Assembly: GCF_000372725.1 (NCBI RefSeq)
Contig: NW_005196094.1
Coordinates: 338,658-402,657, forward strand
Length of the DNA: 64,000 bases
Source: Emiliania huxleyi CCMP1516
Lineage: Eukaryota > Haptophyta > Isochrysidales > Noelaerhabdaceae
Reading direction: 5' to 3'
The notes beneath the pieces were generated by a model. The model was not told the origin of the DNA and did not search any database. It saw only the letters and a list, made by a program, of their open reading frames with translations. Shown here piece by piece: positions 51,035-61,064 of this stretch (position 1 is the first letter of the stretch; each line of letters opens with the position of its first letter). Both the position numbers and the translations under genes were made by a program.

Positions 51035-52513
51035 CTACGGTGGAGGCGGCGGCAGGGCGCGCCCAGTCGTAGTCGAGGGCGGCGCAGGCATCTCGCGCGC
51101 TGGCCTGAAGAGCGCCGGCCGTGCGAGGCGAGTAACACGCTCGAAGACGAAGGCGAGACTCGGGTCCTCGACGGTACAGCTGACGGCGACGGCGCTGGCG
51201 GCAGAGGCGCTGGCCGATCGCTCGGCTCCGGCGGAGGCGGCAGAGCACGTCCGCTCGGAGTCGAGGTTGGCGCAGGAGTCTTGAGCACTGGGGAGACGAG
51301 CGCCGGCCGTGCGAGGCGAGGCATCACGCTCGAAGACGAAGGCGAGACTTGAGTCCTCGACGGTACAGCTGACGGCGACGGCGCTGATGTAGCAGATTCT
51401 GAAAAGGTTCCACCAGAGCTTGCGTGTGGCGGCGGCGGCTGGCGCCTTGGCTGGGGCGGCTGTGACTGGCGCCTCGGCCTCCCTTTGGGCAGAGGCCTCA
51501 GCTGGTTGGTTGGCCTTGTGGGCGGCGGCCTCGGCTGTCGCCTCGGCTCCACCTTGGGTAGTGGCCTCGGCTGTCGCCTCGGCCTCTTGTGTGACAGCCT
51601 CGGCTGGCGCCTCGGCAGCCAGGTCGGGGGCTGCGCCCCCTTCCCCCGGGCCCCCCCACGGTCGGCGCCCCGGAGGAGAGGTCCGACAGGAGGCGTCGGC
51701 GTCGGCCCGCAGGCGCAGCCGATGGCAGGATGAAGGACGCAAGGGGCAGCTGACGGCAACGGAGCTGGGCGGCGACCGGTAGACTCGACCGAAGCACACC
51801 CCCCCAACACGAGATGGTCCGCATCGCCGGCACCTTTGTTTTGGGCTGGGGCAGGGTGGGAGATTTGAATTTGAAGTTGAATTTGAAGTTGAGTTGCGCC
51901 GTGTCTCGGCGCCGGCGATGAAGTTGTTGATGGACGGACCTGTGACGACGGTTGTAAACCATCCATCGGTCTGCCTTCCGGGAGCGCCTGGCGGCCGTCC
52001 TGGAGGCTGTGCCGACGCAGAGGAGCTGGTGAGCGCAAAATGGCAGGCGCCGTTGATGGAGATCATGTCTGGAAGCGGCTCTGAGGGGACTGGCACTGGT
52101 GTTGGTCCAGAAACAGCGACGGCGAGGATGACGGTGAGCAGGATGGTGAAAACGCAGTAGACTCCGGAGCCGAAAGCGACGCGAGTCTTGGCGCGAGCCA
52201 CGCAGGCCGCAGAGAGAGCGCAAGCGGCGGTGAACCGCTCGCGAGCGCACACAACGAGCCGGCGGGCGGCAGTGAGAAAGTAGTGGACAAAGTCGACGGT
52301 GACGACAAAGATGGAGGTGGCGATGGAGAGGGCGAGCTGGATGATGGGCGGCGCTGAGCCGAAGATGGCGCGGGCGCAGGGGCGCAGGCCGGAGACGGCG
52401 CGGGCGCGAGGGCGCAGGCCGAGGTCGTCGTCGAGAGTGACGGGATCGGCAGAGTAGTCGGTGATCGGATTGGCCATTTTTTCGCTGCTGGGCGTGGCGG
52501 AGATGTCCGCCAT
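51035..52513 (-). CDS. hypothetical two-span membrane protein with repeat modules
   Basis: A 492-residue frame from ATG 52513 (MADISATPSSEKMANPI), preferred over an upstream GTG. Residues ~33-55 match the tandem unit found downstream (DDDLGLRPRARAVSGLRP). Two membrane segments follow: IIQLALSIATSIFVVTVDFV and VYCVFTILLTVILAVAVSG. Later sections repeat a module AVAVSCTVED-S/P-SLAFVFER at least twice, and sister modules (AVTVEYSSLASVIESD) continue past the stop in another frame. An Ala/Glu/Pro stretch (EATAEATTQGGAEATAEAAA) separates them. The gene probably extends by splicing toward the array at 50368-50890. No family is recognised. The repetition of whole modules suggests a surface or structural protein. 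Confidence 0.45.
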   Translation of the reverse strand: MADISATPSSEKMANPITDYSADPVTLDDDLGLRPRARAVSGLRPCARAIFGSAPPIIQLALSIATSIFVVTVDFVHYFLTAARRLVVCARERFTAACALSAACVARAKTRVAFGSGVYCVFTILLTVILAVAVSGPTPVPVPSEPLPDMISINGACHFALTSSSASAQPPGRPPGAPGRQTDGWFTTVVTGPSINNFIAGAETRRNSTSNSTSNSNLPPCPSPKQRCRRCGPSRVGGVCFGRVYRSPPSSVAVSCPLRPSSCHRLRLRADADASCRTSPPGRRPWGGPGEGGAAPDLAAEAPAEAVTQEAEATAEATTQGGAEATAEAAAHKANQPAEASAQREAEAPVTAAPAKAPAAAATRKLWWNLFRICYISAVAVSCTVEDSSLAFVFERDASPRTAGARLPSAQDSCANLDSERTCSAASAGAERSASASAASAVAVSCTVEDPSLAFVFERVTRLARPALFRPAREMPAPPSTTTGRALPPPPP

Positions 52514-52856
52514 GACCTCGGGGGTGGAGTGCACCTCACCGTAAGGTACCACGTTTGAGCGCGGAGGCTCAGAGCCGGAGGGTGGCTGGCTGAAGGATTG
52601 TAAAGGACCAGAAAGGCACGACGTCTAGGACATCGCGACAAACAAAACGCGCCGACTAAGGGACGTCCACGTGACACGATTGTGGCACAGAGGGTGTGAT
52701 GCTGGAGTATCGACATTCATGGGGCACGGCGCAGGATGCGCCGTGCTAGTACACCGTGTGTAGCGTGTGTGAAGGGTAGCACAGGCGTCCGAATTCAGAC
52801 GTGGGAGAGGCCCTTACGGGTCGTATATCCCGCTTCAACGGCGAGAGAGAGCCTCT

Positions 52857-53461
52857 TCCGCCGCCTCCCGGGCCGTCTCGAAGGGCCGACCAGCCCACGC
52901 CACGAGGCGCTGCTGGCGGGAGCCAAGAAGGACTCGTAAAGGCCTCAGAGTGCCATCTGAAGCGGGCGGCACTGGACACTGGTGGGGCTAGAGGGGCTGA
53001 CTGAGCGCCGGTGGGGCGGCTGAAGCTTGCCTGGCACGGGTTCTCGCGGCGCGTCCGTGTACCACGCGTCCAGGGCGCTGTTCCCACACCGCTCTGAGCG
53101 ACAAGGGTGTGCATGGCGCGGTCGAGGAGCGTGTCTGAGATGATCTATAGCGAGCCTCTCGCACGTCCGGTGAGCGGCAGAACCGGCCATCCCGCACGAC
53201 GACGGCGACGCGTGAAGGTGCGCACGCCATAAGGCAGCTGCGGGCCAGCACGTTGCATGGGATGATGGCGGCTGAGGGGGCCTGAGCATCGACGCGCCGC
53301 CGACAATGCACCTGAGGCCGCAAACGGCCAGGAGCGCGTCAATAGCTTGAAAAAGGACAAAAAGGTAACCGGATATGAGGCGCCAGTCGGCGGGCTCCTT
53401 GAACCACAGCTTTGGCTCTTGGCACAGCGTGCCCGACGCCGTTCCGCGGATCGAGTGGCTG
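52857..53461 (+). repeat. ~0.6 kb direct duplication, copy B
   Basis: Second copy of 48863-49551, about 4 kb away in the same orientation, with only a handful of differences plus the internal deletion. It ends 11 bases before the tRNA gene. Confidence 0.9.
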
Positions 53462-53471
53462 CTGGTTCGAA

Positions 53472-53544
53472 GCCCCCGTGGCCTAATGGATAAGGCGTCC
53501 GACCCCGGATCGGAAGATTGTGAGTTCGACTCTCACCGGGGGTG
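53472..53544 (+). tRNA. tRNA-Arg (anticodon CCG)
   Basis: A 73-base cloverleaf, no intron. Acceptor GCCCCCG pairs with CGGGGGT (first pair G-U). The D arm is GCCT/AGGC with loop AATGGATA. The anticodon stem TCCGA/TCGGA carries loop CCCCGGA, giving anticodon CCG. The T arm is GTGAG/CTCAC with loop TTCGACT. The discriminator is G, followed by a T run that would stop RNA polymerase III. The body matches eukaryotic tRNA-Arg (GTGGCCTAATGGATAAGGCG). Position 33 is C where U is nearly universal. Confidence 0.92.
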
Positions 53545-53742
53545 TTTCATTTTTGCCCTTTTCTTTACCGCCCCTGTGTCTCACCACAGCGCAGAGTGTC
53601 TGATGACTTTGGAAAGCTTTTGCCCTTGTTGTCTTCTATTTCTTTGTGTTTGTCCGTCAGACTTATCGATAATATTGATCGGCCGCGACCCGATGCACGC
53701 CTCTTGCTTCCGCTCTGTGTTGGCCCCTAAAGTGAGCTCCCC

Positions 53743-53832
53743 TAAGAAAAGAAAGAAAGAAAGAAAACAGACACGCCAAACGAGGGATAGGGGAGGAGGA
53801 CAGGGTCCCCACCTGCACGAGCAGGATTTTGG
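53743..53832 (+). repeat. dispersed module, copy 5
   Basis: AAAGAAAGAAAGAAAACAGA lead-in, GAGGGATAGGGGAGGAGGAC core and GCAGGATTTTGG end, about 170 bases before the CASP-like start codon. Confidence 0.65.
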
Positions 53833-54004
53833 AAGGACGATCAGGGGGACAGGTGGGGCTCTCCTCCCCTAAGAGGTGCCACCGCCTGTGCCGCCGGACT
53901 TTTACTCGCGATCCGCGACGTTCGCCCGTCCCTGGCCGCCCTCTCTCTCCTCCTCCCCACCGCCACCCCACCTACACCGCCCGACGCCCCGCGCACTCCT
54001 CACC

Positions 54005-55466
54005 ATGTTCGACGCCGAGCGCGCCGCCGCCAGCCAGCGGCGCGCCGAGCTCTCCTCCATGTGCCGCACGCTGCGCGCTGCCGACGCCGAGGCGCGGCTG
54101 ACCCAGATCCCCGCGGTGATGAAGGCCTTCCAAAAGGAGGTCGAGCGGCTGACGCAGCGGGCGGTCGCCGCGGAGGACGCCTGCGAGCGGGCCGCCGCCG
54201 CCACCGCCACCAGCCCGCCGCCGCTCAGCGAGGCGGCGCTCCGGCAGCACGCCGAGCTCGAGGCGGCGACGGCGCGGGCGGCGGCGGCGCAGCAGGAGGC
54301 GGCGGCGGCGCAGCAGGAGGCGGCGGCGGCGCAGCAGGAGGCGGCGGCGGCGCGCGAGGAGGCGGCGGCGGCGCAGCAGGAGGCGGCGGCGGCGCGCGAG
54401 GAGGCGGCGGCGGCGCAGCGGTCCCTCGCCGCCGCGGCGGCCGAGGCCTCCTCCTCGCGCGGCCGGCTCGAGTCGGAGCTGGACGCGGAGCGGCGGGGCC
54501 GGCGCGAGGAGGTCGCACTGCTCAAGGAGGCGGCGGCCGAGGCGGCGGCCGAGGCGGTGGGCTCGCTCGAGGCGGAGTCCGAGGCGGCGCTCGCAAAGGC
54601 GCTCGCCGCCGCCGCCGCCGAGCACGCCTCCGCCCTGCAGCGGGCGGACGCCAGAGCAGAGGCGCGCGCCGCCGTCGACGCCGGCCGGCTAAAGGAGCTT
54701 CAGGCGCAGCTCGAGGCGGCGGCCGAGGCGGCGGCGGCGGAGCGGGCCGCCGCGGGCGCCGCCGCGGGCCGCGAGCGCGAGATGCGGCTGCGCGCCGAGG
54801 CGCTCACCGCCGAGCGAGTGACGCAGGCGCAAGAGGCGTCGCTCGCCAAGGAGTCGGTCGGCGCGGCGGAGGAGAGGCGGGCGGAGGCGGAGGCGGCGAC
54901 GGCGGCGGCGGAGGCGGAGGCGGCGGCGGCGGCGGCGGAGCGGGGCGAGGCGGAGGCGGAGGCCCAGCGCCTGCGCGAGCAGCTCGCCGCGGCGCAGGCC
55001 GAGCTCGAGTCGGCGAGCGCAGCGGCGGCGGACGCCGACGGGGCGCGCGCCGCGGCGGCCGGCGAGGCAGCAGCGGCGGCGGCGGCGCAGCGCGGCGCCG
55101 AGGGGCGGGCGCAGGCGGCGCTGGACGAGCTCGCCCGCTACAAGGGCATGGCCGCCATGGCGCTGCGCTCCAAGGATGACGAGGCGGCGGCCGCCGCCGC
55201 GCGTGCGACGGCCCTCGAGGAGGAGTGCGCGCAGCTGCGGGCGGCGGCCGAGGCGGCGGCGGCGGAGCGGGGCGAGGCGGCGGCGAGGTCGGCGGCGGAG
55301 CAGTCGGCGGCGGCGGCGGCGGCGGCGGGCGAAGCCGCGGTGGCGGAGCGGGCGGCGGCCGACGGGCGGCTCGCCGAGGCGGTGAAGCCGCTGGAGGAGG
55401 AGAGGGGGGCGCTGCAGGCGCGCGTGGCGGCGCTCGAGGCGGAGCTGAGGAGAGCGCGGTCGTCGC

Positions 55467-55509
<43 letters not shown>

Positions 55510-55768
55510 CACGCCCGAGGCGACTCCGACGCGGCCAGTGCAACGGGGCCGCCCCGGCAGCGGCGGCGGCGCGGCGGCGGCGCCGTCGCCGCCGGACCTC
55601 GAGGAGGGCGGCAGCGCGACGCCGCTGCTCGCCAAGGGGGCCAGGGTGGCCGCCAGCGGGCGCGCCACCCCGCGGAAGGTGCTGCTCATCGTGTACATGG
55701 TGGCGGTCCACCTGGCGCTGCTCGCGTCCCAGGCGTACAAGCTGCACGCGCACGCATGCCCGCCCTAG
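54005..55768 (+). CDS. CASP/golgin-like C-tail-anchored coiled-coil protein
   Basis: A 587-residue protein from ATG 54005 (the ATG sits in a CACC context). The N-terminus (AVMKAFQKEVERLTQRAVAAEDA) matches the start of CASP/CUX1-type golgins, where a KxFQxEID-LTKRxKxAE segment precedes the coil. Almost all of residues 75-500 is Ala/Glu/Gln/Arg heptad coil, including seven-fold AAAAQQE/AAAARE repeats. A Pro/Gly-rich hinge and a basic RATPRKVLL lead into a single C-terminal membrane span (LIVYMVAVHLALLASQ) with a short lumenal tail. This is the topology of Golgi tethering factors (CASP, golgin-84). The role would be vesicle tethering at Golgi rims. The low-complexity coil makes assignment to CASP rather than golgin-84 tentative. 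Confidence 0.7.
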
Positions 55769-58700
55769 GGACACTCCCATGCGTCGTACGATGTGAGGGG
55801 CGGCGAGCTGGTGGCGTGGGAGAGAGGGAGGCTCCCGCGTGCCGTTCGCCATGCCCCTCTCAGTGTGAGGATGTGGCGGAAGAGCCGAGGCCGTTTGGCA
55901 TGTCGATCTTATGTGAGAGTGAGAGTGGTAACTGGTATGTGTGTCCGCAGCGCGGGAGCGCGTGCGAATTCGAAACAGACCAATGGAGTACACCCTGATC
56001 CCTGTGCGATAAAAGCTCTGGGCCGGCGCGGGGGCCCCAGAGCCCAGAGAGGGTGTCCATGCGGGGGGGAGATGGGGTCCCATGGCCCGCCGCAGGCGCC
56101 GATTTTTTCGGATTGTTTTTCTTTTTTGGCGATTTTTACTTGTTTTCATGGGAATTCGGCGTACTTGCGGCCATGCTATCACGCCTTGCGACAGCCTGTC
56201 GGCGCAGCTGACCGTGTCATGATGCACAATTGATCACCTGCATAGCTCGCGGCCTTAGTATCAAGTATTCAGTGACGACCTGATCGTACGGCCAGTAGGA
56301 AGGTGTCCTTCCATCGTGTGCACGCTTCTAGCTGGCGCAATGCGCGTCACCTCGGATTGGCTGCTGGCACTCTCGAGGCTATGCCTACACAGCCTCGCGC
56401 GCATGGGCAGTCAAGAGGGACCACGCACCTTCTCAGGACAGCGCCGGTGCCTCTCTCTTGGACCGGCAAACTTGGTGGTATCGTGTCACCAATGTGGGAC
56501 CAGTGCGGCATCGCGCCATCGACAGCTCTGAACTGCGCCTCACCACTGACCGGGAAGGCCGCCAAGTGGGCCAGCACAGGTCGCACATTGTGGCAGCAGT
56601 CAGCAGTGCATGGCTGATAGCTAGAGCAGCAGCGTCAGGGTCGCAGGGTCGGATCGTGTCAAGCCTCTCGCCCGGCCGGCCGCGTGCAGACGTCGGCCTG
56701 CGTCTGCTGTCTGGAGTGATCTGTCGGCGGTCAGTACGACCGATCAGGTCGGAGTTTTCTGATGGTTGGAGGGTCTATCTGTATGTACTCCTCGAGATCT
56801 TTCCAAATCTGCCCTCTACTTAACCGTCCTTAATCGGGAAGTCGGTGCTCATAGAGACTCATAGAGCCGGAGCCCCGTTTCCGCACTGCGGCGCGGCGCA
56901 CGGTGCCTCCGGGGGGCCCCGCGCCGGCCCAGAGGATAAAAGTCGCTCGGTCGTACGGACTACGGTCCAACATGCCGGGCCAAATTCTTTTCCGAGTGCG
57001 CGCCAGTCCCGTGCCCAGTGTCGTGCGAGGGAGCTTTGTTCTGTAAAATTCTTTCGAGCCTGTCTGCTGCGAGCGAGAGTATCGTCCCGGAGGCACCTCG
57101 CCGTCTGGCCTTCGAATTTAATAAATTCCATGGTGGCCGTCTCCATGGATACCCAGCAGTATCTCCGCCGTACTCGCTCCTCGAGCCGCCGCGAGCGGGC
57201 ACAGGGTGTGCCAGCATGTGCGCCAGCCCTGCCCACGCTCCTCCCGCGCTCTCGCGCGCTCTATGGCTTGCGCAGGCACGTTCGAGCGCCTCGGTGCGCA
57301 GCGTCAAACTGAGGGCCGGCGACAGCCCGAGGCGCGCCGGAACCCGCTGCCGCGTGGCGTGCCGCCCCGATCCACCCCAAGGGTCAGCCCGAGGCCGATT
57401 GGGCCGCTCCCGGAGCACTCCGTCTCGAGGAACCCCCCCGCACTTTTGCGGCCTCTCGCCACAGGCTCACCGCCCCTACATGTGGCCACCGGGCGAGAAC
57501 GATGGTGCGCTGGTCGCTCCTGCGCGTGGTGTGAGCGCCGTGTGACCGGCCGCACTCTCTCCCGCGCCCGACGCGCGCAGGTGCAGCTGGCCGCGACGCG
57601 CATAGCGCTGCACACGCACAAGTTGTGGCGGCGGCGGCGCACCCGGTCCTCCTCGCCAGACATGAAACGCGGCGCTCCATGCGGCGGCACCGCATTCGTG
57701 GCTCTCTGGTCTGTGCGCGAGGCGCCGACGGCGCCGTCGAGGCCACGGTGGACGTTGCCTACACGTGCTCGCTGCGTGAGACTGCTCACTGCGCGCGACC
57801 ACCCAGTGCTCCATCCGGCATCCGACGTTCGCGAGAGTCGCCGCCGACGCACAGTTTACTGTGAGCGCCGCGGCTGACGGTGATATGACTTGAACTTTTG
57901 TGTGTCCCCATACATCGCTGCACGCTGCTGTGACGCGACGACGCTGTCTCGAGAGTGAGAGAAAGAGTGAGATGTGACGGCACGGGATGTGAGGGTTGCA
58001 GCAGTTGGCTTGGTAGTTGGTGTATTCACGTCGCGTGCGGTAAACGCGTGCGGTATACACGCCGCGTCGCATGAGTGTCCATGATGACGGGCGGCTTCGT
58101 GGTACCCATACCGGCGCGACCAAAGAGCTCGAACCCGCGAGCCGTCGGGGACGCGCGATGGCCACCGTTTCAGGAAGCACCCGCCGCAGCAGCCAGGTGT
58201 GGCCCCGCCGCGGCGACACACGCCTCACGCCGCCGGGAGAGAGGAACGTGTGACCCAACGCGGCCGCTCGCTGCTCGATCATCTCACGCCGCATGCTGTG
58301 TGCCGGTGCAGGCTGGCGCGCGTGCCTCGTCGAGCGGCAGCAATGTGGGTCCTGCTGGCGGCAGCGACCGGTGGGCGCGGCGTCTCCTCCCGCGTGCCAG
58401 CCTCATCTGTCCGTAGGAGTAGCTCGCTGCCGCCGGGGCCGACGGTGGGAGGGCGTGGGAGCAGTGAATCAAGACCCGCCGCTCCCTCGCAGGCGGTGCC
58501 CGGCGGTCAATGTGGAGGTTGACCGCGAAAAGAAGGTGCTCGCTGCCGGCCGCCCGCACATGCTCGCACGCTAGGCGTCACTCTCGCTCTGATCCGTATA
58601 TCGGTACGCGTGCGCAGGAGTACACGCTGAGCCTCAAGCTTTGCGCGCTGCCGACTTGCACTCGAGGATGCCACCAGCCTTGGACCTGCTCAAGGCCTTC

Positions 58701-59112
58701 CTGCGTGGACGGTGAGCACAGCTGCCTACACGAGAGCTGCACCGCGGCTGCGGATCGGCGGCAGTGCAAGCTCTACAAGCCGTCGAGTGACAGCAGCCCG
58801 CACCTTTGGTGGTCATTCCCGCCCCAGGCCGAGCTGCAGCACGCCATCCCTCTGCCGGCTATGCTCGATGGCTACTCACTCGCCGCGCTCAATCTCCACG
58901 TGCGCTGCCGTCCCTTGTGCACACGGCCTGCGCTACGTGGGGACGGGACCAACACGAGTAGCCACGACTCCATGTGCCGTAGGTGTGCGAGACTCACGAG
59001 ACGCACGTGAAGGGGCCGGGCGGGAAGAGGAACTCTGCAGCGCCTCGGAGGGAGCCCGAGCTCACCCACATGAACGTGGAAAGCGCCGTCAACGATCGGA
59101 AGGCGGTGACGC
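55769..59112. other. gene-free stretch
   Basis: About 3.3 kb between the golgin-like gene and the PHD gene. Open frames are short and composition-driven. A region near 58560-59070 could hold a 5' exon of the PHD gene (MNVESAVNDRKAVTRRGDRL reads plausibly at 59070), but no start or splice pair is firm. No repeats or RNAs are recognised. Confidence 0.45.
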
Positions 59113-60257
59113 GTCGCGGCGACCGGCTCGCCCTCCTCGCGTGGCCAGTACACGTGGGCGCAGATTACTACCGCCACCGAGGCGGTGGTCCCGCCGGTCG
59201 GGCAGGCGGGCCAGCCGGTGCGCACCCAGAAGAACTTGCTGAAAGTCATCCAGCTCTGCGAGGCGCGGCTGCTGCAGTGGGCTCTCGCGCGAACCCCCGA
59301 GGCCAGCACGGCCATGCCCGACATCATCATCGCGATCAACGACAAGCTTCCCGTCTCGGTGTACAACGCGGCGGTCAAGGTCGAGGCGCCGGAGCGGCTG
59401 CCGAGGCTTGGGCGAGGGGGCGGCGGCGCCAAGCGCCAGTGCGTCACCGCCGCCTCGCTCATTTCTGCGCAGGAGCTGCAGGAGCAGTACGGTGTCGACC
59501 TGTCGGGGCTGGCTACCCTCGAGACGACGGACAAGAAGGGAGCCAAGGCCATCGTCTCGGGCCAGCTGCTGGCGCGTGCGAGCGACCGCGACGCCGAGAA
59601 AACGGCACAAAAAAGAAAATGGTTCCCCACGCTGCTCGAGCGGCTGCGGCTCGCTGTTGCGTCGGAGCTTGCAGGCGGCGCCGAGTCGACGGCAGCGGAG
59701 ACGTCGACGGCGGCGGAGACGACGGCGGCGGCGGAGACGCCCACCGCGGCTGCGGCGGCCGCGGCACACGCCGGGGAGGAGGGAGGCGCCGAGAGCGCCG
59801 AGGAGGAAGAGGAAGAGGAGGGAGAGGAGGAGGCGGGGGAGGGAGAGGAGGCAGGCGCCGAGGAGGAGGACGAGGAGGTGTTCTTGTGCGGCGCGTGCGG
59901 GCAGGAGGACCCTCCCGAGGCGGTGACGACGGAGTGTGCTCGCTGCTTCCGGCGCGTCGCAAAGGCGGACACCGTCTGCGACGCGTCTGTGGACCGCAAC
60001 GTGTGCAGCGGGAAGGAGGCGGAAGCTTGTGCGGCGGCGGCGGGAGCGATGGGGCGCGGCGGGAAGAGGCGCCGGCAGGCGACACAGGCGGCGCAGGAGA
60101 CGGAGTGGATAGGGTGCGACGGACCGTGCGCTCGCTGGTTCCACACCTCCTGTGGCGCGGCGTGGTCCCGTCCGGTACGGACGACTGGTTCTGCCCGGAC
60201 TGCCGCACGGCCGCCGAGTCGGACGATGAAGTGGATGTGCTTCCCGAGGGCCTCTAA
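59113..60257 (+). CDS. PHD-finger protein
   Basis: Conserved-looking sequence begins near 59113 (QYTWAQITTATEAVVPPVGQ). A helical N-terminal domain follows (LLKVIQLCEARLLQWALART, DIIIAINDKLPVSVYNAAV, AASLISAQELQEQYGVDLSG), then a long Ala/Thr and Glu-rich acidic linker. The zinc finger at about 59880-60225 reads CGACG...CARC, then WIGCDGPCARWFHTSC, then DDWFCPDC: the Cys4-His-Cys3 ligand order of a PHD finger with an insert after the second Cys pair. PHD fingers read the histone H3 tail, often K4 methylation. The last Cys pair is in a different frame from the His: a one-base shift near 60160, either a sequence error or a lesion; the stop at 60257 belongs to the latter frame. The 5' end is unresolved. 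It converges on the Dam-like gene with under 40 bases between stops. Confidence 0.65.
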
Positions 60258-60292
60258 ACTAGTACAGAGTCACACATGCTTAACTACAAAAA

Positions 60293-61064
60293 TCAGCGCC
60301 GCCCCTCGAGCACAAACTCGGGCACCGCGCACGAATTGAATTTGAGGTCCGGCGAGGCACCACAGTCCACACACAAAGCTCTGTGGGCTGAGCGCCGCGC
60401 TCGACCCGTCCGCCCAGCGCGGGAGGACACGCACACGGCCGCACTCGCGGCAAATGCGGAGCTGCACGCACTCCTCACCCACAGCATCGAGAGTGAGCCA
60501 CGCCTGCCTGGGCTGCGGCGGCGGCGCTCCTGGGCGCCACACGCAGAGGGCGTAGGAGCGGCACTCCCAGAGGTACCCCTTCTTGCGCTGGTTGACGTCA
60601 GTGAACGGGTTGGGGAAGACGAGGCCGCCGCGTATGTAGTGGACCTCGTGCGCACCCTCGCCAACGAGGCTCTCGTACCACGGCGTGTGCGACAGGATAG
60701 GGAGCAGCGCGACCAGAGTGCAGCCCCGCGCGCGCACGTCCACCTCGACCAGCTTGCGGAGGTGCACCTCGAGACCCGCCGCGCCGTTGGCCATATCCTG
60801 AGGCGCGTACGCGGGGTTGGCGTAGACGATGGCGCCCGGAGGAATGACAGCACGCGCGAGGACGTCGTCCTCGAGCGTCGCGTACGCGCCGCACACCGCC
60901 GAGAAGGGCGTCGCCATCGCGTCAAAAGTTGGCTTCCAGATGCGGCGCACCGTGGCGACAACGGAGGCGGGGCTCTCAAACTGCTGGTGCATCTTGACGA
61001 CAAGGACGGAGAGCGGCGGGTCCGCGGCGTCGGGCTCGAGCTCCCAGCGGGAGGCGCCGATGCG
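60293..61064 (-). CDS. Dam-type DNA N6-adenine methyltransferase with CW-type zinc finger
   Basis: The body (numbered from ATG 60992) matches phage-type Dam methyltransferases: FESPASVVATVRRIWKPTFD, an ATLEDDVLARAVIPPGAIVY segment before the catalytic motif NPAY (residues 59-62, canonical NPPY/F), and VALLPILSHTPWYESLV, VHYIRGGLVFPNPF. The family methylates adenine in DNA at N6. In-frame sequence continues upstream to about 61064 (WELEPDAADPPLSVLVVKMH), so the true start or first exon lies above. After a Pro linker the C-terminus has CRECGRVRVLPRWADG, and in a neighbouring frame LCVDCGASPDLKFNSCAVPE. Together these fit the CW zinc finger (C-x2-C-x-K/R-x-R-x-LP ... W/x-C ... NSC-x-x-PE), a reader of methylated histone H3K4. 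The two halves of the finger need an intron or a one-base shift near 60390. The fusion is inferred from contiguity; no transcript confirms it. Confidence 0.65.

Noticed and set aside
54225-55740. Long Arg/Ala open frames on both strands in the golgin-like gene
   Set aside because: They mirror the Ala/Glu coiled coil; only the frame from 54005 has the CASP-like head and the C-terminal membrane span.
58872-60146. 424-codon minus-strand frame opposite the PHD gene
   Set aside because: Ser/Ala/Pro-rich without domains; the plus strand carries the zinc-binding residues.
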